The notes under the pieces: model-generated
Told to the model about the DNA's origin: nothing
Seen by the model: the letters and a program-made list of their open reading frames with translations, nothing else
Database searches by the model: none
From: Planctomycetota bacterium
GTDB taxonomy: Bacteria > Planctomycetota > Phycisphaerae > WQYP01
Direction of reading: 5' to 3'
DNA: 64,000 bases
NCBI GenBank assembly: GCA_021851715.1
Contig: JAJZCR010000011.1
Span: forward strand, 1 to 64,000
Translations under genes and position numbers: made by a program
Shown here: in pieces, positions 1-8,474 of the stretch
How positions within the stretch are numbered: position 1 is the first letter of the stretch
Layout: each line of letters starts with the position of its first letter

Positions 1-1
1 G

Positions 2-3000
2 GCGGCCCAAATCTCCATGCGGGATTTGACTGATTATCTCACTCCAATCGTCGGCCGACCACCTTTGGCCGCCGATCCCAAGGGACAAATGCACCACGCC
101 TTGTGCGATCTGTATGAAAAGCTGCGCGCCGCCATCAGCGCGTTCAATACCCCGCAGGAAGATGCGTGGAATTCCGCTCAGCAGCAACTGGCCGGCTTCC
201 AATGGCCAACCATCCGTTTTGCCCGCAACCTGTCCGACGATGACGCGGCCCGCCATTTCAAGACTAGCATCTACGACCAGGCCAAAAGACAACTCGCCGT
301 CCTGACCGAAACCCTTTTTGCCGCCCCACTGACCACCCTGCTGCAATGGAATCAGCAACTCGGCACCATCTCGCGGGCACTGTTGAAGTTTTACGCCGAT
401 GTCCATGAGCAATTTCAAGCCATGAAGGCCGCCGCCGGGCAGTTGAGCTTTGCCGATATGGAACGTTATCTTCTTGAGGCTCTCCAAATACCCGACAGTC
501 CCGTCGCCGCAGATCTTCAACGCCGCTATCGCCACGTGCTCGTCGATGAATATCAGGACATCAATCCTGTGCAGCAGGAAATTTTAACCAAAATTTGCCG
601 ACCCCGGCCGCCGGGCAGTTTTTTTCTCGTCGGCGATGCCCTGCAAAGCATCTATGGCTTTCGCGGCGGTGAGCCCAGCCTGTTTCTGGATCGTGCCAAT
701 ACCCTGCGACAGTCATCCTCTTCACCCAATCGTCTGGTCGAAATGACCGAAAACTTTCGCACGCTTCCTAATCTGCTCGATGCCATGAACATCGTCTTCC
801 AGCAACTCTTTGCCCAGCTCCCCCCCGACGCCCGCCCGGGCAATTTACCGCCCCTGCGCCATGGCCGCCCGGCCCCGGCCACCTCCGATCAGCAACTGCT
901 GACCGGCAGCCCCATCGAACTGCTGGTGGTTGTTTCCGAATCTGCTCCAACCGACACCTCAACACCTGCCGATGACGCTGATAACGCCGACGACGACGAT
1001 GCCGGCGATAACGACGCCGATACATCCATTGAAGATATGAGCAGAGCCCGGAAAGAGGCCGTGCGCCTCGTCGATCGTATTCGCCAACTCATCAGCCAAA
1101 ATAAATTATCGTCATCCGTGGATCAACAAACCCGCCCCATCACCTACAGCGATATCGCCATCTTACTCCGCAGCCCCAGGTATCAGGCGCAGGAATTTGT
1201 CCGCGTTTTTCTGGAAAACGGCATTCCCGCACAAAGCGCCATGACCAGCGGTTATTTCGCCGCGCCGGAGGTTCAGGAAATACTCGCTCTGCTGGAAGTC
1301 CTCGATAATCCATTTCAGGACATCGCCCTGGCTTCCACGCTTCTTGGACCCTTCGGCCGTTTCTCCCATGATGATCTGGCCGCTATTCGGATGCGGTTTC
1401 CACCGTCGCGTGAGTTGCCGTTCCATCAGGCCGCTTTTCGCGCGATGTATCATCCTGTTGCCGATGCAGCACGCGGGCCCGGCAATTTCGCTGATCTGCC
1501 GCAACGGCTCCAAACTTTTTTTCAAAAACTTGATCGTTGGCGTTCCGCCATACGCACCCTGGGTGTACCCGAAGGCCTGGCCCACATTTACCAGGACAGC
1601 GGCCTGCTCATCTGGTCCGCAGGCCTTCCTCATGGCCAGCAACGCGTCGCCAATCTTCAAATGCTTTACCAGCGGGCACTGGAGTTTTCCCGCTTCCAGC
1701 GACAGGGCCTGAGCCGGTTTCTTTCCTTTTTACGTGACCTGCAAGATCAGGACATAGACTTGGGCACTGCCCCCGTGGCCACCGCCGGCGATGATGCCCT
1801 TCGTATTATGTCCATCCACAAAAGCAAAGGCCTCGAATTTCCCATCGTCATCCTGGCTGGCCTTGGCACCAGATTTAATAACCGCGATACGCGGGGCGAC
1901 TGCCTGATGAACCGCCGGAACGGCATAGGCTTGCGCTACAAAGATCCGAATACCGGACAACACTGGTCATCGCCGCAATACCAGCATATACGTGCTGCCA
2001 TCAATCACCGCATGCTCGCCGAAGAAGCCCGGCTGCTCTATGTGGCCATGACCCGCGCCCGTGACAAGTTGATTCTGGTCGGATCTGTTTCCGCAAAACC
2101 CGATGCTCCATGGAAACCCTCGGCTCTTGCGCCTGCTGCGCGCTGCGCACTGGATTGGATTGCCCCCATTTTTGCCGCCAATACTGTTTGCCTGACGGAT
2201 GGCACACCGGCCCTGGTTATCGTTACTCAACCGGCTGCGGCCCGCCCCCGGTCCAACGCCTTCACCCCGGCCCCAGCGGCCCCCGACCAAACCACTGTTG
2301 CCACCCTTATCCAAATGCTCTCTGACAGCCGGTTTGAACAGGCCCGTGCCACTCCAGCCTTAGGTGTGCTGCAACCGGCGGATCCCGAGGTGCAAGCGCT
2401 TATCACCAGGCTTACCCGCACCTATCCCTGGCAGCCGCTGACCATGCTGCCCGCGGTAACCAAGGTGACAGAGTTAAAATCTCACACTCATCCCGACTGG
2501 GAAGAATCTCCGGCCGCGGAACTCATCACTGCGGATCATCCTCCAGGCATCCCACTGCCCGAAACAACCGAAAGCCCCGCCATCCAACGTGGCATAGCAA
2601 CCCACCGCCTCCTGCAATTGCTGGATTTCACCCAGCCCCTGGATGCCGCCGGAATCGGCCGGCAACTGCGAACCTTCGTCGACCGCCATCTTTTCCGGGA
2701 GGACGACGCCGCCCTGATAGATTCCGCCGCAGTGGCTTGGATATTTCAAACACCCATCGGCCAACAGATTCTCTCGATTGCCGCTACCCAGGGCCTTGCC
2801 GACGGCATTGGCGCAAAGGGCATCTATCGCGAACTTCAATTCCTGTGGTCCATGGAACCCCATCTGCTCGCCACCGCCACCGAGAACTGTGCCGCAATCA
2901 GCTCGACTCCCGCCGATCGCGTGCTGGTCCGCGGCGTTATTGATCTATTGATGGCAACGCCGTCAACATTGCACATCGTCGATTATAAAACCGATACTCC

Positions 3001-3151
3001 CTCTCAAATACAAGCCCGCATACCGATGTATACCCGCCAACTGCGTTACTACGCGCAGGCCGTCTCGACCATTCTTCGCCGCCGCGTCACCCATGCAACA
3101 CTGGTATTTATCTTGGCCCAAACCGTCACCCCCGTCACCCTGCCGTCATAA
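2..3151 (+). CDS. addA: ATP-dependent helicase/nuclease AddA (RecB-like), 5' truncated
   Basis: The reading frame is open to the window edge, and helicase motif I (Walker A) is absent, so the N-terminus lies outside. Counting from the first visible ATG at 17, the UvrD/Rep-type motifs are VDEYQD at residues 177-182 (motif II), GDALQSIYGFRGG (III), HKSKGLEFP near 601 (V) and LYVAMTRARD near 674 (VI). A C-terminal PD-(D/E)XK nuclease core follows, with GVIDLL and then VDYKTD at 988-993. This order is that of AddA/RecB proteins, which process double-strand breaks for RecA loading; addB would be expected upstream. An acidic low-complexity stretch at about 318-343, rich in Asp, sits between helicase domains and is probably a lineage-specific linker. 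AddA is preferred over RecB because no RecC or RecD is visible, but the partner genes are outside the window. Confidence 0.9.
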   Translation, partial: AAQISMRDLTDYLTPIVGRPPLAADPKGQMHHALCDLYEKLRAAISAFNTPQEDAWNSAQQQLAGFQWPTIRFARNLSDDDAARHFKTSIYDQAKRQLAVLTETLFAAPLTTLLQWNQQLGTISRALLKFYADVHEQFQAMKAAAGQLSFADMERYLLEALQIPDSPVAADLQRRYRHVLVDEYQDINPVQQEILTKICRPRPPGSFFLVGDALQSIYGFRGGEPSLFLDRANTLRQSSSSPNRLVEMTENFRTLPNLLDAMNIVFQQLFAQLPPDARPGNLPPLRHGRPAPATSDQQLLTGSPIELLVVVSESAPTDTSTPADDADNADDDDAGDNDADTSIEDMSRARKEAVRLVDRIRQLISQNKLSSSVDQQTRPITYSDIAILLRSPRYQAQEFVRVFLENGIPAQSAMTSGYFAAPEVQEILALLEVLDNPFQDIALASTLLGPFGRFSHDDLAAIRMRFPPSRELPFHQAAFRAMYHPVADAARGPGNFADLPQRLQTFFQKLDRWRSAIRTLGVPEGLAHIYQDSGLLIWSAGLPHGQQRVANLQMLYQRALEFSRFQRQGLSRFLSFLRDLQDQDIDLGTAPVATAGDDALRIMSIHKSKGLEFPIVILAGLGTRFNNRDTRGDCLMNRRNGIGLRYKDPNTGQHWSSPQYQHIRAAINHRMLAEEARLLYVAMTRARDKLILVGSVSAKPDAPWKPSALAPAARCALDWIAPIFAANTVCLTDGTPALVIVTQPAAARPRSNAFTPAPAAPDQTTVATLIQMLSDSRFEQARATPALGVLQPADPEVQALITRLTRTYPWQPLTMLPAVTKVTELKSHTHPDWEESPAAELITADHPPGIPLPETTESPAIQRGIATHRLLQLLDFTQPLDAAGIGRQLRTFVDRHLFREDDAALIDSAAVAWIFQTPIGQQILSIAATQGLADGIGAKGIYRELQFLWSMEPHLLATATENCAAISSTPADRVLVRGVIDLLMATPSTLHIVDYKTDTPSQIQARIPMYTRQLRYYAQAVSTILRRRVTHATLVFILAQTVTPVTLPS

Positions 3152-3228
3152 CCTGATGGCCGCCACCAGCACGCACCGGTCATTGCTTCACGGCGTAGCC
3201 TTGTTTACCTTTTTAACCGTTTGTCTGC

Positions 3229-4065
3229 TTACTTGTTATACGGTGAAGGCGCCGCCGCCCCAACTGGTGTAGCCATATCAAAGTTGATCGGCAGCAGCCC
3301 GAGTTTTTTGCGCGCCGCATTGCACGCCGCCAGGACACCCGGCATCTGCCGCGCCGAAATATACCGCACCTTACCATCCGCAAAGGCAAGCGGCCCCGGC
3401 TTGACTGGCTCTTGATTATTGACAAACAGCACAATCAACTGCGGCAACAGCGCTTTGCGGCTTGGACGATTGATATGCGTAAGTCCCGCCCCCGTGTAGC
3501 GGTAGTCACTGTTCTTTCGCACCAGCGTCGCCAATAGGGACGGCTTGAGGGTTTTGTAATCTTTCGGCAGGACCAAAGATTTCAACTCCAATGTCGGATC
3601 ACTTAGCGTAGTCCCGTTGATGACGCCACTGAGCACCAACACCGACAGATCCGGCGGAAAGTCATGGTGATGGTGATTGGCCCATGCCCGGCATGCCGAC
3701 AGAATTTGCTCCATCCGGGCATGCTGTTTCATTTCCAACCCTTTGTGCACGTTGATGGCGCTGACCGCAAAAAGAGATACCCCTCCCAGCATCGCCAACA
3801 GCCCCAGCCAACGCCCCACCATCGGATGTTGATGCTCATTGATATGGTAAATCAGCGCCCCGGCACCGATACAAAGCGCCAACATCGCCAGCATCAGCAC
3901 AACCACCGATGGTGGATGGTTCGATGACGTTGGATACCGCCAAAGTATCACTCCCTCCACCAGCACACAAGTTGCGGCGATAACGGAAAGCCAGTTCACC
4001 GGCCTGCGCATGAGCGGCACACTGGTATCCGCCCGACCCTTGCTGGATGTCATCTGCTGATTCAT
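3229..4065 (-). CDS. Three-TM membrane protein with pseudopilin-like C-terminal motif
   Basis: The 278-residue product has a short polar N-terminus, three hydrophobic helices (about residues 25-45, 55-75 and 85-105) and a soluble C-terminal domain of about 160 residues. That domain contains FADGKVRYIS near residue 230, which resembles the FxDGHV ending of planctomycete H-X9-DG pseudopilins, and AACNAARKKLG near the end. There is no N-terminal methylation motif, so it is not itself a pseudopilin. The gene converges with addA. No Shine-Dalgarno sequence precedes the ATG; a perfect TATAAT ends 7 nt upstream instead. The function is unknown; a membrane-anchored partner of secretion or surface proteins is only a guess. 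Confidence 0.7.
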   Translation of the reverse strand: MNQQMTSSKGRADTSVPLMRRPVNWLSVIAATCVLVEGVILWRYPTSSNHPPSVVVLMLAMLALCIGAGALIYHINEHQHPMVGRWLGLLAMLGGVSLFAVSAINVHKGLEMKQHARMEQILSACRAWANHHHHDFPPDLSVLVLSGVINGTTLSDPTLELKSLVLPKDYKTLKPSLLATLVRKNSDYRYTGAGLTHINRPSRKALLPQLIVLFVNNQEPVKPGPLAFADGKVRYISARQMPGVLAACNAARKKLGLLPINFDMATPVGAAAPSPYNK

Positions 4066-4072
4066 AGCTGCT

Positions 4073-4078
4073 ATTATA
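4073..4078 (-). promoter_or_regulatory. -10 box (TATAAT) of probable leaderless promoter
   Basis: On the minus strand a perfect TATAAT is followed by only 7 nt (AGCAGCT) before the ATG at 4065. Transcription would start at or next to the A of the ATG, and no ribosome binding site is present. No good -35 hexamer is visible at the usual distance. Confidence 0.6.
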
Positions 4079-4309
4079 AGCCAGGCACCAGCCCCATGAA
4101 TAGCTTGCCATAAAACAACGCGGCTGTCCCGCCATCATCTACAACATTAGCCAACTTGCCCACCCGCCGCTGCGCCCTGAAAGCTGACCGTTGGGTCCGC
4201 GCCACATCGTCACGGTCAAACCGCCGGCGCTTGCAGAATCCTTGCGATGGGATACCTTGGCGAAAGTTGGATCAACCGGGACACGGTTGCGCGCATCAGG
4301 AGATTTCTC

Positions 4310-5227
4310 TTGTTATCCCCCCCGCCCATTGATGATGCTATCAGCACCCTGATCCGTCTGGCCATACGCGAGGATCTGGGAGGTTTGCCGGGTGAACCGC
4401 TGGCCATGGACCGCACCGTGCAAATGACGATACCGCAATCAGCTCGCACCTCGGCCGCCATTGTGGCCAAAGCGGATGGCATCATCTCCGGCCAGTTTCT
4501 ACTTTTCGCCATTCTCCGCGAATATGATGCCACCGCGCAAGTTTACGTGCATACTCAAGACGGCCAGGCCGTCCTCGCGGGCACAACCCTGGCCACCCTT
4601 AGCGGTATCTCCGGCAGCCTGCTTTCCGCGGAACGGGTGCTGCTGAATTTCATCAGCCGGCTTTCCGGCGTAGCCACACTGACTCGCCAATACGTAGACA
4701 TGGCGCGCCGATCCAGCACCAGTCATATACCTGCCATCTGCGACACGCGTAAAACCACACCTGGATGGCGCGTACTGGAAAAATATGCGGTACGCTGCGG
4801 TGGTGGCGTGAATCATCGCATGGGTCTCTACGATGGCGTGATGCTCAAGGACAATCACATCGCCGCCCTGCACAACACCGGACCGGCCGGCGAAGCACTT
4901 GCGACTCTCACCAAGCGCATCCGTCAGGCCCTGCCGCCGACCACAACCCTGTGGCTGGAGGTGGATACACTCTCTCAACTCGCGCAAGCTTTACCCGATG
5001 GCGGTGCGGATATTATTTTGCTGGATAATATGCCGGTGATTGATCTGGCCCAGGCTGTAATCATGCGGAACGCCCTGGCTCAACCCGGCCATCCGCTGTT
5101 GGAAGCATCCGGCGGCATCACGCTGGAAAATCTCCCGGCGGTGGCCGCCACCGGAGTGGACCGGGTAAGTATCGGGGCATTGACCCATCACGCCGTTGGA
5201 CTGGATGTGTCGATGGAGTTTTTATAA
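4310..5227 (+). CDS. nadC: Nicotinate-nucleotide pyrophosphorylase (carboxylating), NadC
   Basis: The enzyme converts quinolinate and PRPP to nicotinate mononucleotide in de novo NAD synthesis. Recognisable blocks include REDLGG near the N-terminus, VLLNFISRLSGVATLT, the ICDTRKTTPGWR substrate-binding segment, KYAVRCGGGVNHRMGLYDGVMLKDNHI and the C-terminal EASGGITLENLPAVAATGVDRVSIGALTH barrel, quoted here in parts. An ATG at 4247 is in frame, but TTG at 4310 is the better start: AGGAG at 4298-4302 lies 7 nt upstream, and the protein then begins MLSPPPIDDAIS with a normal family length (305 aa). The stop directly abuts the birA start, so the two form a cofactor operon. Confidence 0.95.
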   Translation: MLSPPPIDDAISTLIRLAIREDLGGLPGEPLAMDRTVQMTIPQSARTSAAIVAKADGIISGQFLLFAILREYDATAQVYVHTQDGQAVLAGTTLATLSGISGSLLSAERVLLNFISRLSGVATLTRQYVDMARRSSTSHIPAICDTRKTTPGWRVLEKYAVRCGGGVNHRMGLYDGVMLKDNHIAALHNTGPAGEALATLTKRIRQALPPTTTLWLEVDTLSQLAQALPDGGADIILLDNMPVIDLAQAVIMRNALAQPGHPLLEASGGITLENLPAVAATGVDRVSIGALTHHAVGLDVSMEFL

Positions 5228-6256
5228 ATGATCGATCACTTTGACCGCGGCGCTATTGCCCGTGTCGCCCGGACCATCCTGGCCAAACTGGTCCAGCACC
5301 AGCCGCAATCCATCAGCCGCCTGGCCCATGAGTACCAATGCCCGCCGCGATTGATTCGCGCCGCGATCGCGGCTTTGCAGGATTCCGGCTGCATACTGGA
5401 GCATCAATCAGACCGCGTGCTGCTGCGGCAAAGCCATTGGTCGTGGTGGCGTGGCGTGCTGGAAGACATCAGCAGCCAGCGCGGCGCAATGATTGGCCGC
5501 CATGTGCTCACATACGAATCTATCAGCAGTACCAATGATGTTTGTCGGCAGGTGGCCGGCCAGGCCGGCCGGCCGGAAGGCGAAACGCTGGTGGTATTGG
5601 CGGATCAGCAATCAGCCGGCCGTGGTCGCCAGGGTCGTCGGTGGGAAGCCCGCAGAGGTCAATCCCTGCTCTTGTCGGTGTTGTTTCCAGCGGACCCGCA
5701 TCTGAACGCTCAAACTGTCACTCTCTGCGCAGCAATTGCATGCGCCAAAGCCATTGAACGCCTGGCACACCATCCCGTCCATCTGAAATGGCCCAACGAT
5801 GTGATGGTCGCCGGACGAAAAATCGCGGGCATCCTGGTGGAAACCATTCCCGCCCGACATCCCAGGAAGTCCGGCGTGCGAGCCCATCCGGTGGTTATTC
5901 TCGGGATTGGGATTAACGTGGCCCAGGCCGCGGAAGATTTTCCATCGGAACTTCAGAACAAGGCCGGCTCTCTCTACATGGCCTGGGGCCAAAAGGTGGA
6001 TCGTTTAGCATTGGCGGTGGAACTGCTTGACCAGATCGAACATTGCTGCATGCCCGGGCTTTCGCCTGAACAAATTGCCGTTGAATGGAAAAGTCGTTGC
6101 CATCTGGTGAACCGCATGGTGCGCCTGATCCATCATGGAGTGGAGCTTCAGGGCCGCGTGACCGACTTGGACCCCAGTCTAGGCTTGGTGATCACTGATG
6201 CCCACGGGCGCACCCACTTTGCCGATGCCGGCGCAACGAGCCTGTTCGAAAGCTAA
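5228..6256 (+). CDS. birA: Biotin--protein ligase BirA with N-terminal winged helix
   Basis: The N-terminal 70 residues form a winged-helix-like region (SRLAHEYQCPPRLIRAAI), and the rest is the biotin protein ligase fold. The biotinyl-AMP signature is clear: STNDVCRQ, ADQQSAGRGRQGRRWEA (GRGRQGR loop), LKWPNDVM and GRKIAGILVET. A small C-terminal SH3-like domain ends the protein at 342 residues, the usual size for the bifunctional class. It attaches biotin to acetyl-CoA carboxylase carrier protein. The winged helix suggests possible biotin-responsive repression, but no biotin operon is in this window to show it. The ATG follows the nadC TAA without a gap, so it is probably translated by coupling. 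Confidence 0.95.
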   Translation: MIDHFDRGAIARVARTILAKLVQHQPQSISRLAHEYQCPPRLIRAAIAALQDSGCILEHQSDRVLLRQSHWSWWRGVLEDISSQRGAMIGRHVLTYESISSTNDVCRQVAGQAGRPEGETLVVLADQQSAGRGRQGRRWEARRGQSLLLSVLFPADPHLNAQTVTLCAAIACAKAIERLAHHPVHLKWPNDVMVAGRKIAGILVETIPARHPRKSGVRAHPVVILGIGINVAQAAEDFPSELQNKAGSLYMAWGQKVDRLALAVELLDQIEHCCMPGLSPEQIAVEWKSRCHLVNRMVRLIHHGVELQGRVTDLDPSLGLVITDAHGRTHFADAGATSLFES

Positions 6257-6382
6257 GTCTTATCGACTGGCGCTTGCGATGGCAATACGTGCTGGTTCGC
6301 CCCCGTGCTCCCGTTCGAAATTGTCACCGTGACCTCTCTACGTCAAGTCCGAGTCCAGCAGGTCGTGCTTGCAAAGCAAATC

Positions 6383-6447
6383 TTGATGATTTCTTGATGC
6401 CAAGCAGGCCTGATTTGATGCGGCCTTGATGCCGGCAGCCGTAGAAT
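6383..6447 (+). promoter_or_regulatory. Putative kdp operator: four phased TTGATG repeats plus -10 box
   Basis: TTGATG occurs at 6383, 6394, 6415 and 6426, with start-to-start spacings of 11, 21 and 11 bp. The repeats therefore fall on one face of the helix as two tandem pairs 32 bp apart. OmpR/PhoB-family response regulators, including KdpE, bind direct repeats with 10-11 bp spacing as dimers. A -10-like TAGAAT lies at 6442-6447 (an alternative TATGAT is at 6453), but no -35 hexamer sits at the right distance, which fits an activator-dependent promoter. The function is inferred from position upstream of the kdp genes. Confidence 0.55.
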
Positions 6448-6491
6448 CAATCTATGATGAAAAGTGTGTGCAGACCGTCAAGGAGTTGCCA

Positions 6492-6587
6492 ATGTTTTGG
6501 ATTTATATATTTGTGACTGCGGCTTTCTTTTTGAGTTGTTGGGGTCTGTTGGCCCTTTGCAGCTATTTAATGGAGGCCCGTAAATGA
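6492..6587 (+). CDS. 31-aa membrane protein at the head of the kdp operon
   Basis: This short frame encodes a single hydrophobic helix followed by a polar tail (MFWIYIFVTAAFFLSCWG, ending YLMEARK). AGGAG at 6481-6485 sits 6 nt before its ATG, and its TGA overlaps the kdpF ATG as ATGA, so the two are translationally coupled. From memory, small proteins with a comparable FF-x-L-x-W-x-L pattern and a Cys before the end often precede kdpF in other bacteria. A role in Kdp complex assembly or stability is possible but unproven. The ribosome binding site and the overlap are the main support. Confidence 0.75.
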   Translation: MFWIYIFVTAAFFLSCWGLLALCSYLMEARK

Positions 6588-6676
6588 GCGTGCTTTATTG
6601 GATTGGCGGCATCATTTCCTTACTGCTTTTGATTTATCTGCTGGTGGCACTGCTTTTCCCGGAGAAATTTTCATGA
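6584..6676 (+). CDS. kdpF: K+-transporting ATPase small subunit KdpF
   Basis: A 30-residue single-helix protein (MSVLYWIGGIISLLLLIYLL, ending FPEKFS) with the length and the LLFPE-x-F ending typical of KdpF. In E. coli the peptide packs against KdpA and stabilises the KdpFABC complex. It overlaps the preceding small ORF by 4 nt and the kdpA start by 4 nt (ATGA both times), so all three are coupled. Confidence 0.93.
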   Translation: MSVLYWIGGIISLLLLIYLLVALLFPEKFS

Positions 6677-8445
6677 CCCCCAACGCCTGGCTGCAAATTA
6701 CCCTGCTCATGGGCACCGTGCTGCTGCTGGTAAGACCGGTCGGTGCATATATGGTCCACGTATATGAAAACCAGCCGGTACCCAGATTGGGTAAAATTCT
6801 GGGTCCGGTGGAGCGCGGTATCTACCGCGTGTGCGGCATATCCGCCCACCATCAACAGAATTGGAAACGCTACACCCTGGCCCTGCTGCTGTTTAACCTG
6901 CTGGGATTTATGGCGGTGTATCTCATTCAGCGGTGGCAGGGGTGGTTGCCACTGAACCCGGCCGAAATGCCCGCGGTAGCCCCCAGTTCTCTGGCCTTTA
7001 ACACCGCGGCCAGTTTTGTCACCAATACCAACTGGCAGAACTATGCCGGTGAATCCACCATGAGCTACTTCACACAAATGGCGGCGTTGACGGTGCAGAA
7101 TTTTCTTTCCGCGGCCACCGGCCTGACGGTGCTGGTGGCGCTGGTGCGCGGGCTGGCCCGCAAAACCACCACTGAACTGGGCAGTTTCTGGGTGGATTTA
7201 ACACGCAGCATGTTATACATCCTGTTGCCGCTTTCGCTGGTGCTGGCCGTGGTTTTAGTCTCTCAGGGCGTACCGCAGACCCTGGATAAATATATCACTG
7301 TGCATCTGGTGCAACCGTTTCATCAGGCCAACTCCACCACCACAGCCCCGTCCGCAGCCATCACCACCCAAACTATTGCCGTCGGTCCGGTAGCTTCACA
7401 GGAAGCTATTAAAGAACTGGGAACCAATGGCGGAGGTTTTTTTAACGCCAACTCCGCTCATCCCTTTGAAAATCCCACGGGATTGACCAATTTCCTGGAA
7501 GAGGTGGCTATCCTGTTGTTGCCGCTGGCATTTTGCTACACCTTCGGCCGCATGGTGGGAGACACCCGGCAAGGCTGGGCCGTGCTGACCGCCATGCTGG
7601 TGCTGCTGCTGGCCCTGATGATACCGTGCGTGATGGCCGAGCAGGCCGGCAATCCGCTGCTGGCCGGATATTGCAACCAGCGGCCAACGCAACTGCAAAC
7701 GGGTGGCAATATGGTGGGCAAGGAAGCGCGTTTCGGACCGGTCAACAGCGCCATTTTTGCCGGCGTGGCCACCGGCACTTCCACCGGCGCGGTAAATTCC
7801 ATGCTGGATTCGTTTACCCCACTGGGGGGCCTGTGCCCACTGTGGCTGATACAGCTTTCCGAAGTGGCTCCCGGCGGTGTTGGTTCGGGCTTGTACGGCA
7901 TGTTGATGTTTGTCCTGATTACGGTGTTCATCGCGGGCCTCATGATTGGTCGAACGCCGGAATATCTGGGCAAAAAAATAGAAGCATTTGAAATGAAAAT
8001 GGCGTCCATCGCCATTCTGGTGCCACCGTCGCTGGTGCTGGTGGGCACCGCCATTGCCTGCGTAACCGCGGCCGGCCTTGCCGGTATAGCCAATCCCGGG
8101 GCCCACGGCTTTTCCGAAATGCTCTACGCCATGACCTCCCAGGGGAACAACAACGGCTCCGCTTTTGCCGGGCTTAATGGCAATACCACGTTTTACAACG
8201 TGCTGGGAGCCTTGCTGATGCTCGCGGCGCGGTTCTGGACGATTATTCCGACCATGGCCATCGCGGGTTCTCTGGCCCGCAAGAAGATTATTCCGGCCGG
8301 ATCGGGCACCCTTGCCACGAATTCACCACTGTTTGTGTTCATTTTGATCGCCATCATTGTGATTGTAATCGCCCTGACTTTTTTCCCGGCCCTGACCCTT
8401 GGGCCTATTGTGGAACAGCTACAGATGATGGCGGGCCATCGGTAA
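6673..8445 (+). CDS. kdpA: K+-transporting ATPase subunit KdpA
   Basis: This is the potassium-channel-like translocation subunit of KdpFABC, 590 residues with about ten transmembrane helices. Typical segments are [16 protein letters not shown] (first selectivity loop), [22 protein letters not shown], a loop containing [10 protein letters not shown], and [13 protein letters not shown] in the fourth pore loop. The frame extends upstream to 6598, but the ATG at 6673, which starts MTPNAWLQ and overlaps the kdpF stop, gives the normal N-terminus. Length and motifs are complete, so the pump should be functional. Confidence 0.97.
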   Translation: MTPNAWLQITLLMGTVLLLVRPVGAYMVHVYENQPVPRLGKILGPVERGIYRVCGISAHHQQNWKRYTLALLLFNLLGFMAVYLIQRWQGWLPLNPAEMPAVAPSSLAFNTAASFVTNTNWQNYAGESTMSYFTQMAALTVQNFLSAATGLTVLVALVRGLARKTTTELGSFWVDLTRSMLYILLPLSLVLAVVLVSQGVPQTLDKYITVHLVQPFHQANSTTTAPSAAITTQTIAVGPVASQEAIKELGTNGGGFFNANSAHPFENPTGLTNFLEEVAILLLPLAFCYTFGRMVGDTRQGWAVLTAMLVLLLALMIPCVMAEQAGNPLLAGYCNQRPTQLQTGGNMVGKEARFGPVNSAIFAGVATGTSTGAVNSMLDSFTPLGGLCPLWLIQLSEVAPGGVGSGLYGMLMFVLITVFIAGLMIGRTPEYLGKKIEAFEMKMASIAILVPPSLVLVGTAIACVTAAGLAGIANPGAHGFSEMLYAMTSQGNNNGSAFAGLNGNTTFYNVLGALLMLAARFWTIIPTMAIAGSLARKKIIPAGSGTLATNSPLFVFILIAIIVIVIALTFFPALTLGPIVEQLQMMAGHR

Positions 8446-8474
8446 CGGTTGGCGATTTTAAGGAGCGTACAAAA

